Part shown: piece after piece, positions 46,195 through 55,875 of the stretch | Layout of the letters: each line of letters begins with the position of its first letter | How positions within the stretch are numbered: the first letter of the stretch is position 1 | Assembly: GCA_963782475.1 (NCBI GenBank) | Contig: CAWAJW010000008.1 | Coordinates: forward strand, 248,001-312,000 | From: CAVQBP01 sp963782475 | GTDB lineage: Bacteria; Bacteroidota; Ignavibacteria; Ignavibacteriales; Ignavibacteriaceae | Reading direction: 5' to 3' | DNA: 64,000 nucleotides | The notes under the pieces: model-generated | The model's input: the letters and a program-made list of their open reading frames with translations, nothing else | The model's database searches: none | Told to the model about the DNA's origin: nothing | Translations under genes and position numbers: made by a program

Positions 46195-47198
46195 AAAAAG
46201 TCTATTTGATTCTGCCGGTTATATTGATTTTATTTTTTGAATCATGCCGCAATGATTTTAATATAAACGCTCCTTATCAGGATGTTTATGTTTTGAATTC
46301 TATTTTACGAAACGATGATTCTGTCCAGTATGCAATAATTTCAAAAAATGTTTATACCGGAAACGGGGCCTCCCCCACATCAGCCAGCATCGCTCAAAAT
46401 ATAAAAGGTGAAAAGGTAGAAATCTATTATAACGATTCGGTGTTCGTTATGAGAGATACAACAATCCAAACAGTAGATTCGGGAAATATAACCCCGGTCA
46501 ATTGTTATTACATAAAGAACCTGATAATCAAACCGGGCATGACGATCAGTATAAAAGCCGCTGCTCAGGACGGGCAAGTATTGCAATCGACAACCCGGGT
46601 CCCGGTAATTTCATTTTCAAAATTCTCTACGACTTTTCCACAGGTTATGCAGCCTCCTGATGTCCCAGTACCCGGTTATCAGGAAAAACCCTCTTACAAT
46701 TGGACCTGGACTGGCGGTTCCGGGGATATTACAAATATTTTAAGTCTTCCCCAATTGGAAATCGATTATAAGATAGATGAGGGGAGCTCGTACGTCGATA
46801 AAAAAATACTTGTCCCCTTAGCTCTTTATTATACTTTCGATGAAAGTGGAAATCTTATTCCTCATAACGTAGAGCTTTCATTTGATAACTATTGTCTGAC
46901 AACTCTTAAAACTATAAATGAAACTATGCAGAATATTTCAGGTAATGACCCGAATAAAAAGGACTATATAATTACCAAAGTCTCATTCAATGTGATCAGT
47001 CTGGATCAGGATCTATCAAAGTTTTATTCCGCGTACAATACCTACACGGAAGATTTTTCGATTAAGTTAAGACAGACTGACTATACAAACGTAGACGGAG
47101 GGAAAGGGATTTTCGGGGTGTATTATAAATTCTCGATTCCCTTAACAGTTGATGATTTTTACATTCGTTCTTTTGGTTATCAGTATAAACCGGAGTAA
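46191..47198 (+). CDS. DUF4249-like lipoprotein (unit B)
   Basis: The 335-residue lipoprotein has the lipobox FESC (Cys19) and RNDFNINAPYQDVYVLNSIL, close to units A and C. Mature landmarks: SVQYAIISKNVYTGNGASPTS, VEIYYNDSVFVMRDTTIQ, LSLPQLEIDYKIDEGSSY and DGGKGIFGVYYKF. It has an insert of about ten residues relative to unit A around PPDVPVPGYQ. Overlapping translation with the receptor supports a physical receptor-lipoprotein pair at the outer membrane. Confidence 0.8.
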   Translation: MKKVYLILPVILILFFESCRNDFNINAPYQDVYVLNSILRNDDSVQYAIISKNVYTGNGASPTSASIAQNIKGEKVEIYYNDSVFVMRDTTIQTVDSGNITPVNCYYIKNLIIKPGMTISIKAAAQDGQVLQSTTRVPVISFSKFSTTFPQVMQPPDVPVPGYQEKPSYNWTWTGGSGDITNILSLPQLEIDYKIDEGSSYVDKKILVPLALYYTFDESGNLIPHNVELSFDNYCLTTLKTINETMQNISGNDPNKKDYIITKVSFNVISLDQDLSKFYSAYNTYTEDFSIKLRQTDYTNVDGGKGIFGVYYKFSIPLTVDDFYIRSFGYQYKPE

Positions 47199-47250
47199 CT
47201 GAAGACCGGCTGATTTATATAACAATCGCTAAAAAGAACTATTGGATAAA

Positions 47251-48555
47251 ATGAAAAATAAAATTAAAAAAATAATAAAAAGGAATTATTGGAATAACTT
47301 TATCTCAATAATTCTTTTGTCGTTTATTTTATGCGTCCAAAGCCATGCTCAATGGCAGAAATTAAATTTACCGGATTCGGTTAAAGTAAATAATCTTGCC
47401 GTAATCGATTCAAATGTTTTTGCCGGAACCGACGGAGAAGGAATATTTCTATCAACAGATAACGGTAAAAATTGGGAGAGCATAAATGACGGACTTCAAA
47501 GCAAAATCATACATAAAATTTTTATTGATGGCATAACCGTTTTTGCAGGCACCGATTCAGGAGCTTACATTTCAACGGATAATGGGTTTAACTGGAATGC
47601 AATTAATTCCGGCTTATCCGGTTTAGGCGTATGGTCTTTTGCAGTAAGCAAAAACATCTTCGGCGATTCAACCTACCTTGCCGGTACCTGGAACGGGATC
47701 TACTCTTCCACAGACAGGGGGAAAAACTGGAAAGCTTCCGGTTTATCTTATACAACAATGCCGGTGCAATCTATAATTGTAAAAGATAATTTCATCTTCG
47801 CGGCTACTTTAGGCGGCGGAGTTTTCAAGTCGCAGGATTACGGATTTACCTGGAGTGATATCAGCATTGTAGATACAAATTACTTTGGCGTTACGGCGCT
47901 TGTTCCGGTTTATTCTCTCGCTTCAATCGACACCAATATCATTGCTGCTGCAGGACCGGGATATTTTTATTTCACATCATTTGCTGCCGGTAATTTTATT
48001 CACTCTTTCTCCTCCAGTGGATATATGCCTATTCTCTGTTTTGCAATGTATTATGCTACACTTTTTGCAGGTAACTCGAGCGGCAATATTTTCTTATCTA
48101 ATAACATCGGAACAATTTGGAATTCCTTGTCTCCTTCATTAAAAAATCAAGCTATCTATTCGCTTGCATTAAACGACACATATATATTTGCCGGAACCGG
48201 AGACGGAGTTTGGCGTTTAAGATATCCTGAAACAACTACAAATATAAATAACCCTGAAAAAGTTCCAACCGGGTTTGCACTTGAACAAAACTATCCCAAC
48301 CCGTTTAATCCTTCAACAACCATAAAATACAATCTCCCGTCTTCTCGTCAAGGTGAGAGTTCGGGGGTGAGGTTTGTAACACTCAAAATCTACAACCTTC
48401 TCGGTAAGGAAGTAGCTATGCTTGTAAACGAACAACAGGTACCGGGTAATTATGAAGTTAAGTTTAATGGTTCTAACCTTGCATCGGGAGTATATTTATA
48501 CAGGCTGCAGGCTGGTGACTTTGTTTCCACCAAAAAGCTTATGCTTTTAAAATGA
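47251..48555 (+). CDS. T9SS-secreted YCF48/BNR propeller protein (unit B)
   Basis: ATG 47251 is preferred over TTG 47242, three codons upstream. The 434-residue product has a signal peptide (FISIILLSFILCVQSHAQ), blades with STDNGKNWESIN, STDNGFNWNAINSGLSG, STDRGKNWK and SQDYGFTWSD, and a T9SS sorting domain (LEQNYPNPFNPSTTIKYNLP...IYNLLGKEVAMLVNEQQVPG...GVYLYRLQAGDFVSTKKLMLL). Between the second and third strand of the sorting domain it carries SSRQGESSGVRF, an extra stretch shared only with unit C. Likely exported with the neighbouring receptor/lipoprotein pair as a surface component. Confidence 0.88.
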   Translation: MKNKIKKIIKRNYWNNFISIILLSFILCVQSHAQWQKLNLPDSVKVNNLAVIDSNVFAGTDGEGIFLSTDNGKNWESINDGLQSKIIHKIFIDGITVFAGTDSGAYISTDNGFNWNAINSGLSGLGVWSFAVSKNIFGDSTYLAGTWNGIYSSTDRGKNWKASGLSYTTMPVQSIIVKDNFIFAATLGGGVFKSQDYGFTWSDISIVDTNYFGVTALVPVYSLASIDTNIIAAAGPGYFYFTSFAAGNFIHSFSSSGYMPILCFAMYYATLFAGNSSGNIFLSNNIGTIWNSLSPSLKNQAIYSLALNDTYIFAGTGDGVWRLRYPETTTNINNPEKVPTGFALEQNYPNPFNPSTTIKYNLPSSRQGESSGVRFVTLKIYNLLGKEVAMLVNEQQVPGNYEVKFNGSNLASGVYLYRLQAGDFVSTKKLMLLK

Positions 48556-48592
48556 ACGAATTTAATTACCATAACTAATTTGGATACGTTTT

Positions 48593-51488
48593 ATGAAAAC
48601 ACTATCTATAAAAAAGATATTTTTTTGGTTGGTTTTCTATGCGCTAAGTATATATGGACAAGGAACCCTAAAAGGAACGGTAACAGATTCATTTACTGGC
48701 ACATCAATTAAAAGGGGTAAGAATTATTCTAGCCGGTACAACTCTCAACACTGTTTCAGATATTAATGGTGAATTTAATATAACCGGAATTCCGGCAGAA
48801 GATTATATACTGCAAATTTCCTACCTCGGATACAAAGAAAAGAAAATTTTAGTTACCCTCAAATCCGAAGAAACACAAATATTAAATATTGAGCTGCTGC
48901 CTAATATTAAAAACGGAACCGACTTAACCGGCCAGGCAAAAAGTCAGGCAGAAGATATCAACCTTCAAATTAATTCAAATAATATAAAAAATGTAATATC
49001 CGGTAAAAAGTTACAAATCATGCCCGATGAAAACATTTCCACTGCATTAAGCCGTTTGCCGGGTGTTTCAATTATGTATCACTCCATCAAACTTGGCATT
49101 CGCGGCTACGAGGTCGATCCTTTTTCCCCTCTGCAAGATGATTTTTCTCTCGAAGAAGATCCGGTTTCACGCGTTTTGATACGGGGACTGGATTCCAAGT
49201 ATTCTAACATCACTATAGATGGAATCAGGATTTCTCCGACCTCTGCAAAAGATAAAAGTGTCGATCTCGGTATTTTTTCACAGATGGGTTTTGAAAACAT
49301 TGAGTTACAGAAGACCATTACTTCGGACGAAGATGGCGATGCTTCTGCAGGCGCTATTAACATACTTACAGGAAAAGCACCGGATAAAAGAACTATAGAA
49401 GCAGAAATGCTGGGAAATTATAACAGGCTCGATAAATCCGCAAATCAGTATGATTTTACCGGAAGGTGCGGTGAAAGGTTTTTTGACAACTTGCTTGGCA
49501 TACAGGTCGATGCGAACGCAGATAGAAAGATCCTGAGCAGCGAGTATATGAGTAGGACACAAAACTCGGCTTTCCTTTGGCCCTCGTCTATCAGGGGCCC
49601 CCGGCTCTCCTATACAAATGCTATAAGGGAGAAATACGGGGCAAACGTTTTACTGGATTTTGATTCTCCTGATGGCGGTTCGATACTGTTCAATAACATT
49701 CTTGAGAATGCAAAATCAGACTATTTTGAAAACCAGGCAGACAGCACATACGGATCACCCAATCCATTTATGTTTTCCGAGAGGAAAACGGAACGAAGAA
49801 TATTTCTCTCATCGATAGGAGGACGCAATTATCTGTTCGGTCTTGAGGTTGACTGGAACGCGGCTTTTTCTGAATCAAGAACAGATCATCCACTTTATTA
49901 TAGTCTTATTTTTTTGGCACCGATGCTCGGAAGTCCCTACCTAGCAAATACGATAGAAAGCCCTTCGAACAACTACTGCAAAGAGAAAACTGCTTCTGTT
50001 GATATTTCTAAAAAGTATAATATCAGCAATGAAGTTGGGGGTGAACTCAAATTCGGCGGGAAATACAGGATAAGCTCAAGATTGTATGATGAGATCTTGC
50101 GCAGGGAAAACGGGGCCACGAATGGAGACGCTCGAAACAGAAGATTGGCAGATGATTCCCTGGTAGCAAAAGATTTTTCGGGTACCAGGTTTGACGGCTT
50201 GCTCGGACAATCTATTGTTCCCTTTTCGTACTTTCAAGACAATCCGTCTGATATGCGCAGTCTGTTCGACAAGTATGAAATACCTTTGATAAGCAAAGAT
50301 GCCTTGCGTTTATGGCGTCAGTTAAATTTCAGCCCATACTATTTAAATGGCGGTGCGGATATAAATTCATATGATTTTTCTGAAAGCGTTTTTGCCGGAT
50401 ATATAATGCACAGTTTAAACTTCGGACAGTCGGCAAAATTTATAACCGGCATTAGGATGGAAAACGAGCATAATAAATATTCCGGGTACTACTTTCCTAA
50501 TGCTATTACAAGTCTGGAAAATTTATATAACGGCATACCACAGCTAACACAAACTTATAATTACAATAAAATCTCTTTGCTTCCTAACTTTCAGATGATT
50601 TTAATGCCGGCAAATTTCTTAACCGTTCGTCTGGCTGCGTACAAAACGTTAATCAGACCGGATGCCGATGCCAGGACACCAAAAATTTTCAGCAGTGGCA
50701 ATATACTGGACATGGGAAATCCCGATCTGGCAAATGCTAATGTGTGGAATTATGAATTTCAGACACAATTCTACGGCAATGATATAGGCCAGTTCAGCAT
50801 TAATGCTTTCTACAAAAATATCGATGGATTGGTAAAGTCAACAAACGGAATTCAGTTCTTTGGCGCAAATACTTTCGACTCATTGGGAATTCATTGGAGC
50901 TCTTATCCTATTCAATACCCATTCAACAAAAACACTAGCTATTTATTGTACACCAATTTCAATTCACCGAAACCAACCCGTATCTGGGGTTTCGAAGTTG
51001 AACACCGGGCAAGTTTCAGATACCTGCCCGGACTTCTCAAGAATATTGTTTTGAATTACAATCTTACCCTCCTCCGTTCCGAGACATGGACATTAGATGT
51101 AACTCAGATAGAAACTTCTCAAACGCTGGATGTATTATCATATAAGAAACAAAAACTCAGTGATATGCCTGAATTTCTCGCAAATGTTAATCTCGGTTAT
51201 GACATAGATGGATTCTCATTCAGGATATCCTACTTCTATCAGGGAGAATATTCGGTTGATAATTACTTTGAAATACCGCTAAATGAAAACAAATTATCGA
51301 GATTGGACATTGCAATAAGACAACGAATTTTGAGAAACATCTCCATAGTTCTTGATGCAAATAATATCACTAATTCTGAAGAAGAAGCTTCATACAATAT
51401 TCCTAGGGTACCGGCAACACCATGGCAAACCGCTCAGGATTACAGATTAGGAACAAATTTTGATTTTGGAGTTAGGGTAGACTTCTGA
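48593..51488 (+). CDS. TonB-dependent receptor, second type (C1), one frameshift
   Basis: ATG 48593 starts MKTLSIKKIFFWLVFYALSIYGQGTL, a signal peptide, then a carboxypeptidase-regulatory-like domain. The frame breaks in the AAAAGGGG run at 48710-48717; removing one A gives IKGVRIILAGTTLNTVSDI and one protein of 964 residues. The ATG at 49020 is internal. The plug has KLQIMPDENISTALSRLPGVSI, LIRGLDSKYSNITIDGIRI and LQKTITSDEDGDASAGAINI, like the Xanthomonas/Caulobacter-type TBDT group often involved in glycan uptake. It has no STN domain, so it is not controlled by FecR directly. The barrel ends TNFDFGVRVDF. It follows unit B by 37 bp. Confidence 0.85.
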
Positions 51489-51540
51489 ATTTTTAAAGGT
51501 TAAACAATCTAAAATAAAATAAATCCTTACGGGTAATTTT

Positions 51541-54495
51541 ATGAAAATACTCTTCATCAAGAAAATAATTCCGTTGCTGCTTTTAAGTTCCATCTATATA
51601 TACGGACAAGGAACACTAAAAGGTACTTTAACAGATTCGCTTACAGCACATCAGTTAAAGGGAGTAAGAATTATTCTAACCGGGACAACTTTTAACGCCG
51701 TTTCGGATATTAATGGAGAATTTATTATAAAAGGAATTCCGGCCGGAGATTATATACTGCAAGCCTTCTATCTAAGTTACGAAGAAAAGAAAATTTTAAT
51801 TACTGTCAAATCCCCAAAAACACAAATATTAAATATTGAGCTGCTGCCTAACATTAAAAACGGAACAGACTTAAATCGCCAGGCAAAAAGTCAGGCCGAA
51901 GTTATCAATCTTCAAAACAGTTCAAATAATATAAAGAATGTATTATCCGGTAAAAAGTTACGAAACATGCCCGATGAAAACATTTCCACTGCGTTAAGCC
52001 GTTTACCTGGTGTTTCAATATTAAATAAACCTTTCACCGGTCCGCTTATACCAAGCAGCGGAGGCTGGTCAATAAGCGAAAATTCGGTTGGTATAATATT
52101 CCCGCCTAATAACGATTTTTATTTTACAAACAATCCGGCTCCAATGGTTTTAATTCGTGGAATGGATTCGAAATATTCAAATATTACTATAGACGGAATT
52201 AGAATTCCTCCGACTTCATCAATAGACAAAAGTATCAACCTTAATATTTTTCCGCAGAGATATTTTCAGAATATTGAACTACAAAAAACTATAACTTCGG
52301 ATGAAGATGCCGATGCAACTGCGGGAGCAATAAAAATAATGACGGGAAAAGCACCCGATAAAAGGACAATAAGAGCGGAGCTTTCGGGCAACTACAACAG
52401 GCTTGACAAATCAGCCGGTCAATATAATTTTACCGGAACTTACGATGAAAGATTTCTTGATGGTTTACTCGGCCTACAAGTAGACGCTAATTTAGGGAAA
52501 AAGATTTTGAGCAGTGAATATTACGACAAAGGTACTTTTTACACCAACAATTTTTCATACATAAACGCTTTAAGTGAAAGAAAAGGGGCGAACATTTTAT
52601 TTGATTTTAATACTCCCGACGGCGGTTCGGTTAAGTTTAATAATTTTTTTAACCAAATAAATGCGGATAATTTTGAAAGCCGGACTGATACGAATTACCT
52701 TCCCATGCATATATTCGATGATATTGAAACTAAGCAAAAAATATTTCTTTCATCAATCGAAGGCAGTAATTATTTATTTGATTTCAAAGTCGATTGGAGT
52801 GCGGCTTATTCCGAATCAAAAACCGATCATCCCTTCAATTACACTCTTTCTTTTTTTGGACGGCTGTCTCCAAATAATAAACCTCAATACTTGGATAACA
52901 CCATAGATAATCCTACAAAGAACTATTGTAAAGAAAAATCCCTGTCTATTGATTTTTCAAGGGAATATAAAATAAGCGATGAAATTTCCGGCTTGCTGAA
53001 ATTCGGAGGGAAGTACAGAGCAAACTCAAGATTTTATGATGAGAGCTTGTATGCCGAAACCGGCAGCCTTTCAGGAAAATATCAGTATAGAAAATTAGCA
53101 GATGATTCTCTGCAGCTTAAAGATTTTTCGGGCACCAGGTTTGACGGTTTGGTAGGCCAAAGCAAATTTAATATTCCATATTCTTATTTTCAGGATAATC
53201 CGTCTGCTGAACATACTATATTTGATAAATATGAAATACCTTTAATAAGTAAAGACGCCCTGCATTTATGGCGGCAGTTAAATTACAGCCCGTACTATGT
53301 GAATGACAGACCGGATATAAATTCATATAATTTTTCGGAAAGCGTTTTTGCCGGATATATAATGCATAGTTTAAACTTCGGACAGTCGGCAAAATTTATA
53401 ACCGGCATTAGGATAGAAAACGAACATAACAAATATTCCGGGTACTACTTTCCTAATGTTCTTAAAAAGCCGGAAGATTTATATAACGGTCTGCCACAAC
53501 AAACTCATACTTACGATTACAATAAAATCACCTTGCTTCCCAATTTTCAGATGATTTTAAGGCTTTCTGATTTCTTAAATTTACGCCTGTCGGCTTATAA
53601 AACTTTAATCAGACCGGATATCAGTGCAAGAATGCCTAGATTCTTTGCCGCACACATAGACGGAATCGGTTATAATGGCGCTGATGCCGGAAATTATCTG
53701 AATATGGGGAATCCTGATCTGAAAAACTCAGATGTATGGAATTACGAAATTCAAACACAATTCTACGGAAAAGGAATCGGGCTGTTTAGCATTGGAACAT
53801 TTTATAAAGAAATTAAAGAAATGGTCCAGGCAACAAACGGAATTCAACTTTCGGGCTCAAACACAATCGATTCATTAGGAATTAATTTAAGCTCACTCCC
53901 CGGTAATTTTCCCTTTAACGAAAACAGCTATTATAATTTATACACTTATTACCAGGTGCCGCAGCCGACACGCATCTGGGGCTTCGAAATTGAACACCAG
54001 GCAAATTTCAGATATCTGCCGGGGCTTCTTAAAAATATTATTCTGAATTACAACCTGACTTTCCTTCGCGCTGAAACATGGACCTTAGATGTGTTACATT
54101 TAGCGACTACAACATCAATAGATATATTATCATATAATAAACAAAAGCCGGACAATGTACCTGAGTTTTTTGCAAATGTGATTCTTGGTTACGATTTCAA
54201 GGGTTTCTCTTTTAGGGTATCTTACTTTTACCGGAACGGATATCCTGTTTTAGAAAATTTCATGAATATTTTCCAGGTAAAGGAAAATAAATACACGAGA
54301 TTGGATATTGCAGTAAGACAAGAGATACTGAATAGTTTTTACGTTATTCTAAATCTAAATAATATTACCGATTCCGAAGAAGAAGTTTTAGTTGGAAATG
54401 TTCCTAATCAGTACGAATCCGCAGTTACCTGGAAGGCAAATCAAGCATATAGATATGGATTTAATTTCGATTTTGGGATTGGGATTGATTTATGA
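51541..54495 (+). CDS. TonB-dependent receptor, second type (C2)
   Basis: The 984-residue intact paralogue of C1 has a signal peptide (IPLLLLSSIYIYGQG), carboxypeptidase-regulatory-like domain (LKGTLTDSLTAHQLKGVRI), plug (LRNMPDENISTALSRLPGVSIL; LIRGMDSKYSNITIDGIRIPP; TITSDEDADATAGAIKIMTGKAP) and barrel ending NFDFGIGIDL. Between the box RLPGVSIL and LIRGMD it has a variable 45-residue stretch that differs from C1 and C3, probably the plug loop. Near-identical blocks shared with C1 (about 53330-53460) point to gene conversion. It starts 52 bp after C1. Confidence 0.9.
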   Translation: MKILFIKKIIPLLLLSSIYIYGQGTLKGTLTDSLTAHQLKGVRIILTGTTFNAVSDINGEFIIKGIPAGDYILQAFYLSYEEKKILITVKSPKTQILNIELLPNIKNGTDLNRQAKSQAEVINLQNSSNNIKNVLSGKKLRNMPDENISTALSRLPGVSILNKPFTGPLIPSSGGWSISENSVGIIFPPNNDFYFTNNPAPMVLIRGMDSKYSNITIDGIRIPPTSSIDKSINLNIFPQRYFQNIELQKTITSDEDADATAGAIKIMTGKAPDKRTIRAELSGNYNRLDKSAGQYNFTGTYDERFLDGLLGLQVDANLGKKILSSEYYDKGTFYTNNFSYINALSERKGANILFDFNTPDGGSVKFNNFFNQINADNFESRTDTNYLPMHIFDDIETKQKIFLSSIEGSNYLFDFKVDWSAAYSESKTDHPFNYTLSFFGRLSPNNKPQYLDNTIDNPTKNYCKEKSLSIDFSREYKISDEISGLLKFGGKYRANSRFYDESLYAETGSLSGKYQYRKLADDSLQLKDFSGTRFDGLVGQSKFNIPYSYFQDNPSAEHTIFDKYEIPLISKDALHLWRQLNYSPYYVNDRPDINSYNFSESVFAGYIMHSLNFGQSAKFITGIRIENEHNKYSGYYFPNVLKKPEDLYNGLPQQTHTYDYNKITLLPNFQMILRLSDFLNLRLSAYKTLIRPDISARMPRFFAAHIDGIGYNGADAGNYLNMGNPDLKNSDVWNYEIQTQFYGKGIGLFSIGTFYKEIKEMVQATNGIQLSGSNTIDSLGINLSSLPGNFPFNENSYYNLYTYYQVPQPTRIWGFEIEHQANFRYLPGLLKNIILNYNLTFLRAETWTLDVLHLATTTSIDILSYNKQKPDNVPEFFANVILGYDFKGFSFRVSYFYRNGYPVLENFMNIFQVKENKYTRLDIAVRQEILNSFYVILNLNNITDSEEEVLVGNVPNQYESAVTWKANQAYRYGFNFDFGIGIDL

Positions 54496-54546
54496 AGTAT
54501 TAAAGGTTAACAATCTAAAACAGAATAAACTTTTAGGGAAGATTTA

Positions 54547-54840
54547 ATGAAAACACCCGCTATTAAGAAAATAATTCTGTTATTGCTCTTAAGCTCTATA
54601 TACACTTACGGACAAGGAATCCTAAAAGGCACTGTAAGAGATTCACTTACTGCACATCAATTAAAATGTGCAAGAATTATTCTAACGGGTACAACTTTCA
54701 ACGCCGTTTCGAATATTAAGTTACTGCCTAATATTTTAACCGGAAACGAACCAGCACTAAGCAGCCGGGCAAAGAACCAGGCTAATGAGATTAATATGCT
54801 TCCGTTCTTATCTTCTATTGATATTAAGGCGGGGTTATGA
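54547..54840 (+). pseudogene. Chimeric TBDT remnant (unit C)
   Basis: An open frame of 97 codons is assembled from pieces of two receptor types. Residues 1-57 are the signal peptide and start of the second type (C1-C3); 58-83 (KLLPNILTGNEPALSSRAK) match the C3 linker. The last 14 (NMLPFLSSIDIKAGL) are the C-terminus of the STN-type receptors of units A and B. Both joins fall in short matching strings (AATATT and TTAAYATGC), as expected for microhomology deletion. The stop still overlaps the DUF4249-like start (ATGA) as in units A and B. It cannot form a receptor. Confidence 0.82.
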
Positions 54841-55823
54841 AAAAAGTTCTTTTTATTCTGCCAGTTATATTGTTTTTATTTTTTGAATCGTGCAGAAACG
54901 ATTTTAACATAAATGCTCCTTATCAGGATGTTTATGTTTTGAATTGTATTTTGCTAAACAATGATTCTGTTCAGTATGCAATAATTTCAAAAAAGGATTA
55001 TACAGAAAACGGAGCTCCCCCGACTTCAGCAAGCACTGCCCAAAATATAAAAGGTGCAAATGTAGAAATCTATTATAACGATTCGGTATTTGTTATGAGG
55101 GATACAACAATAGAAGTGACAGATCCCGGTAGTGTAACCCAGGTTAATTGTTATATTATAAAAAATCTAGTATTGCAGCCTGGCAAAGTTATAAGGATTG
55201 AGGCTACGATTAAAGGTGAAAAACTGGAATCAACAATTCAGATACCTGAAATTTCTTTTATAAGTTTTTCGTTCAATTTTCCCCAGGCTTTTAAATCCGG
55301 ATATATTACACTTCCTAATTACAGTTGGAACTGGACGGGTGGTGCCGTAGATAATACAAGTATTCTAAGTCTTCCACAATTGGAAATTTATTACAAGGAA
55401 TATGAAACGGGCTCATATGTCGATAAAAAAATATTCATACCTATTGCCCTTTATTTTACTTACGATGAAAATGGCAATATAATACCGGTTAACGTAGAGT
55501 TGTCATTTAATAATTTTTGTATAACAACTCTTGAAACCGTTAATAAAACAATGCAGGAAATTTCGGGAGATGACCCGAATAAAAGCGATTATATAATTAC
55601 TAAAGTATTATTCAACGTAATCGGGTTGGATTCCGACTTGTCGAAATTTTATTCTGCGTACAATACATATAATGAAGATTTCTCAATTAAATTGAGACAG
55701 GCGGACTATTCAAATATAGATGGGGGAAAAGGTATTTTTGGAGTAGTTTATAATTTTTCAAAATCATTGGTAGTCGATAGTTTGTATGTAAAATCTTTCG
55801 GCTATCAATATGATCCCAAATAA
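54837..55823 (+). CDS. DUF4249-like lipoprotein (unit C)
   Basis: The 328-residue paralogue of the unit A and B lipoproteins has the lipobox FESC (Cys19), RNDFNINAPYQDVYVLNCIL, SVQYAIISKKDYTENGAPPTS, YNDSVFVMRDTTIEV, LSLPQLEIYYKEYETGSY, and DGGKGIFGVVYNF near the end. Its own receptor has been reduced to the 97-codon remnant just upstream, so it must use another receptor or be an orphan. Reading frame and motifs are fully preserved, which suggests that it is still used or that the receptor loss is recent. Confidence 0.8.
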   Translation: MKKVLFILPVILFLFFESCRNDFNINAPYQDVYVLNCILLNNDSVQYAIISKKDYTENGAPPTSASTAQNIKGANVEIYYNDSVFVMRDTTIEVTDPGSVTQVNCYIIKNLVLQPGKVIRIEATIKGEKLESTIQIPEISFISFSFNFPQAFKSGYITLPNYSWNWTGGAVDNTSILSLPQLEIYYKEYETGSYVDKKIFIPIALYFTYDENGNIIPVNVELSFNNFCITTLETVNKTMQEISGDDPNKSDYIITKVLFNVIGLDSDLSKFYSAYNTYNEDFSIKLRQADYSNIDGGKGIFGVVYNFSKSLVVDSLYVKSFGYQYDPK

Positions 55824-55875
55824 TGGTAAGTGAAACTCGTCGTTTCACTTTTATTTTAATATTGCCGGAAGTTAT

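Noticed and set aside
49020..51488. Start of receptor C1 at ATG 49020
   Set aside because: This would leave out signal peptide and N-terminal domain, which are present upstream in another frame after one base is removed near 48712.
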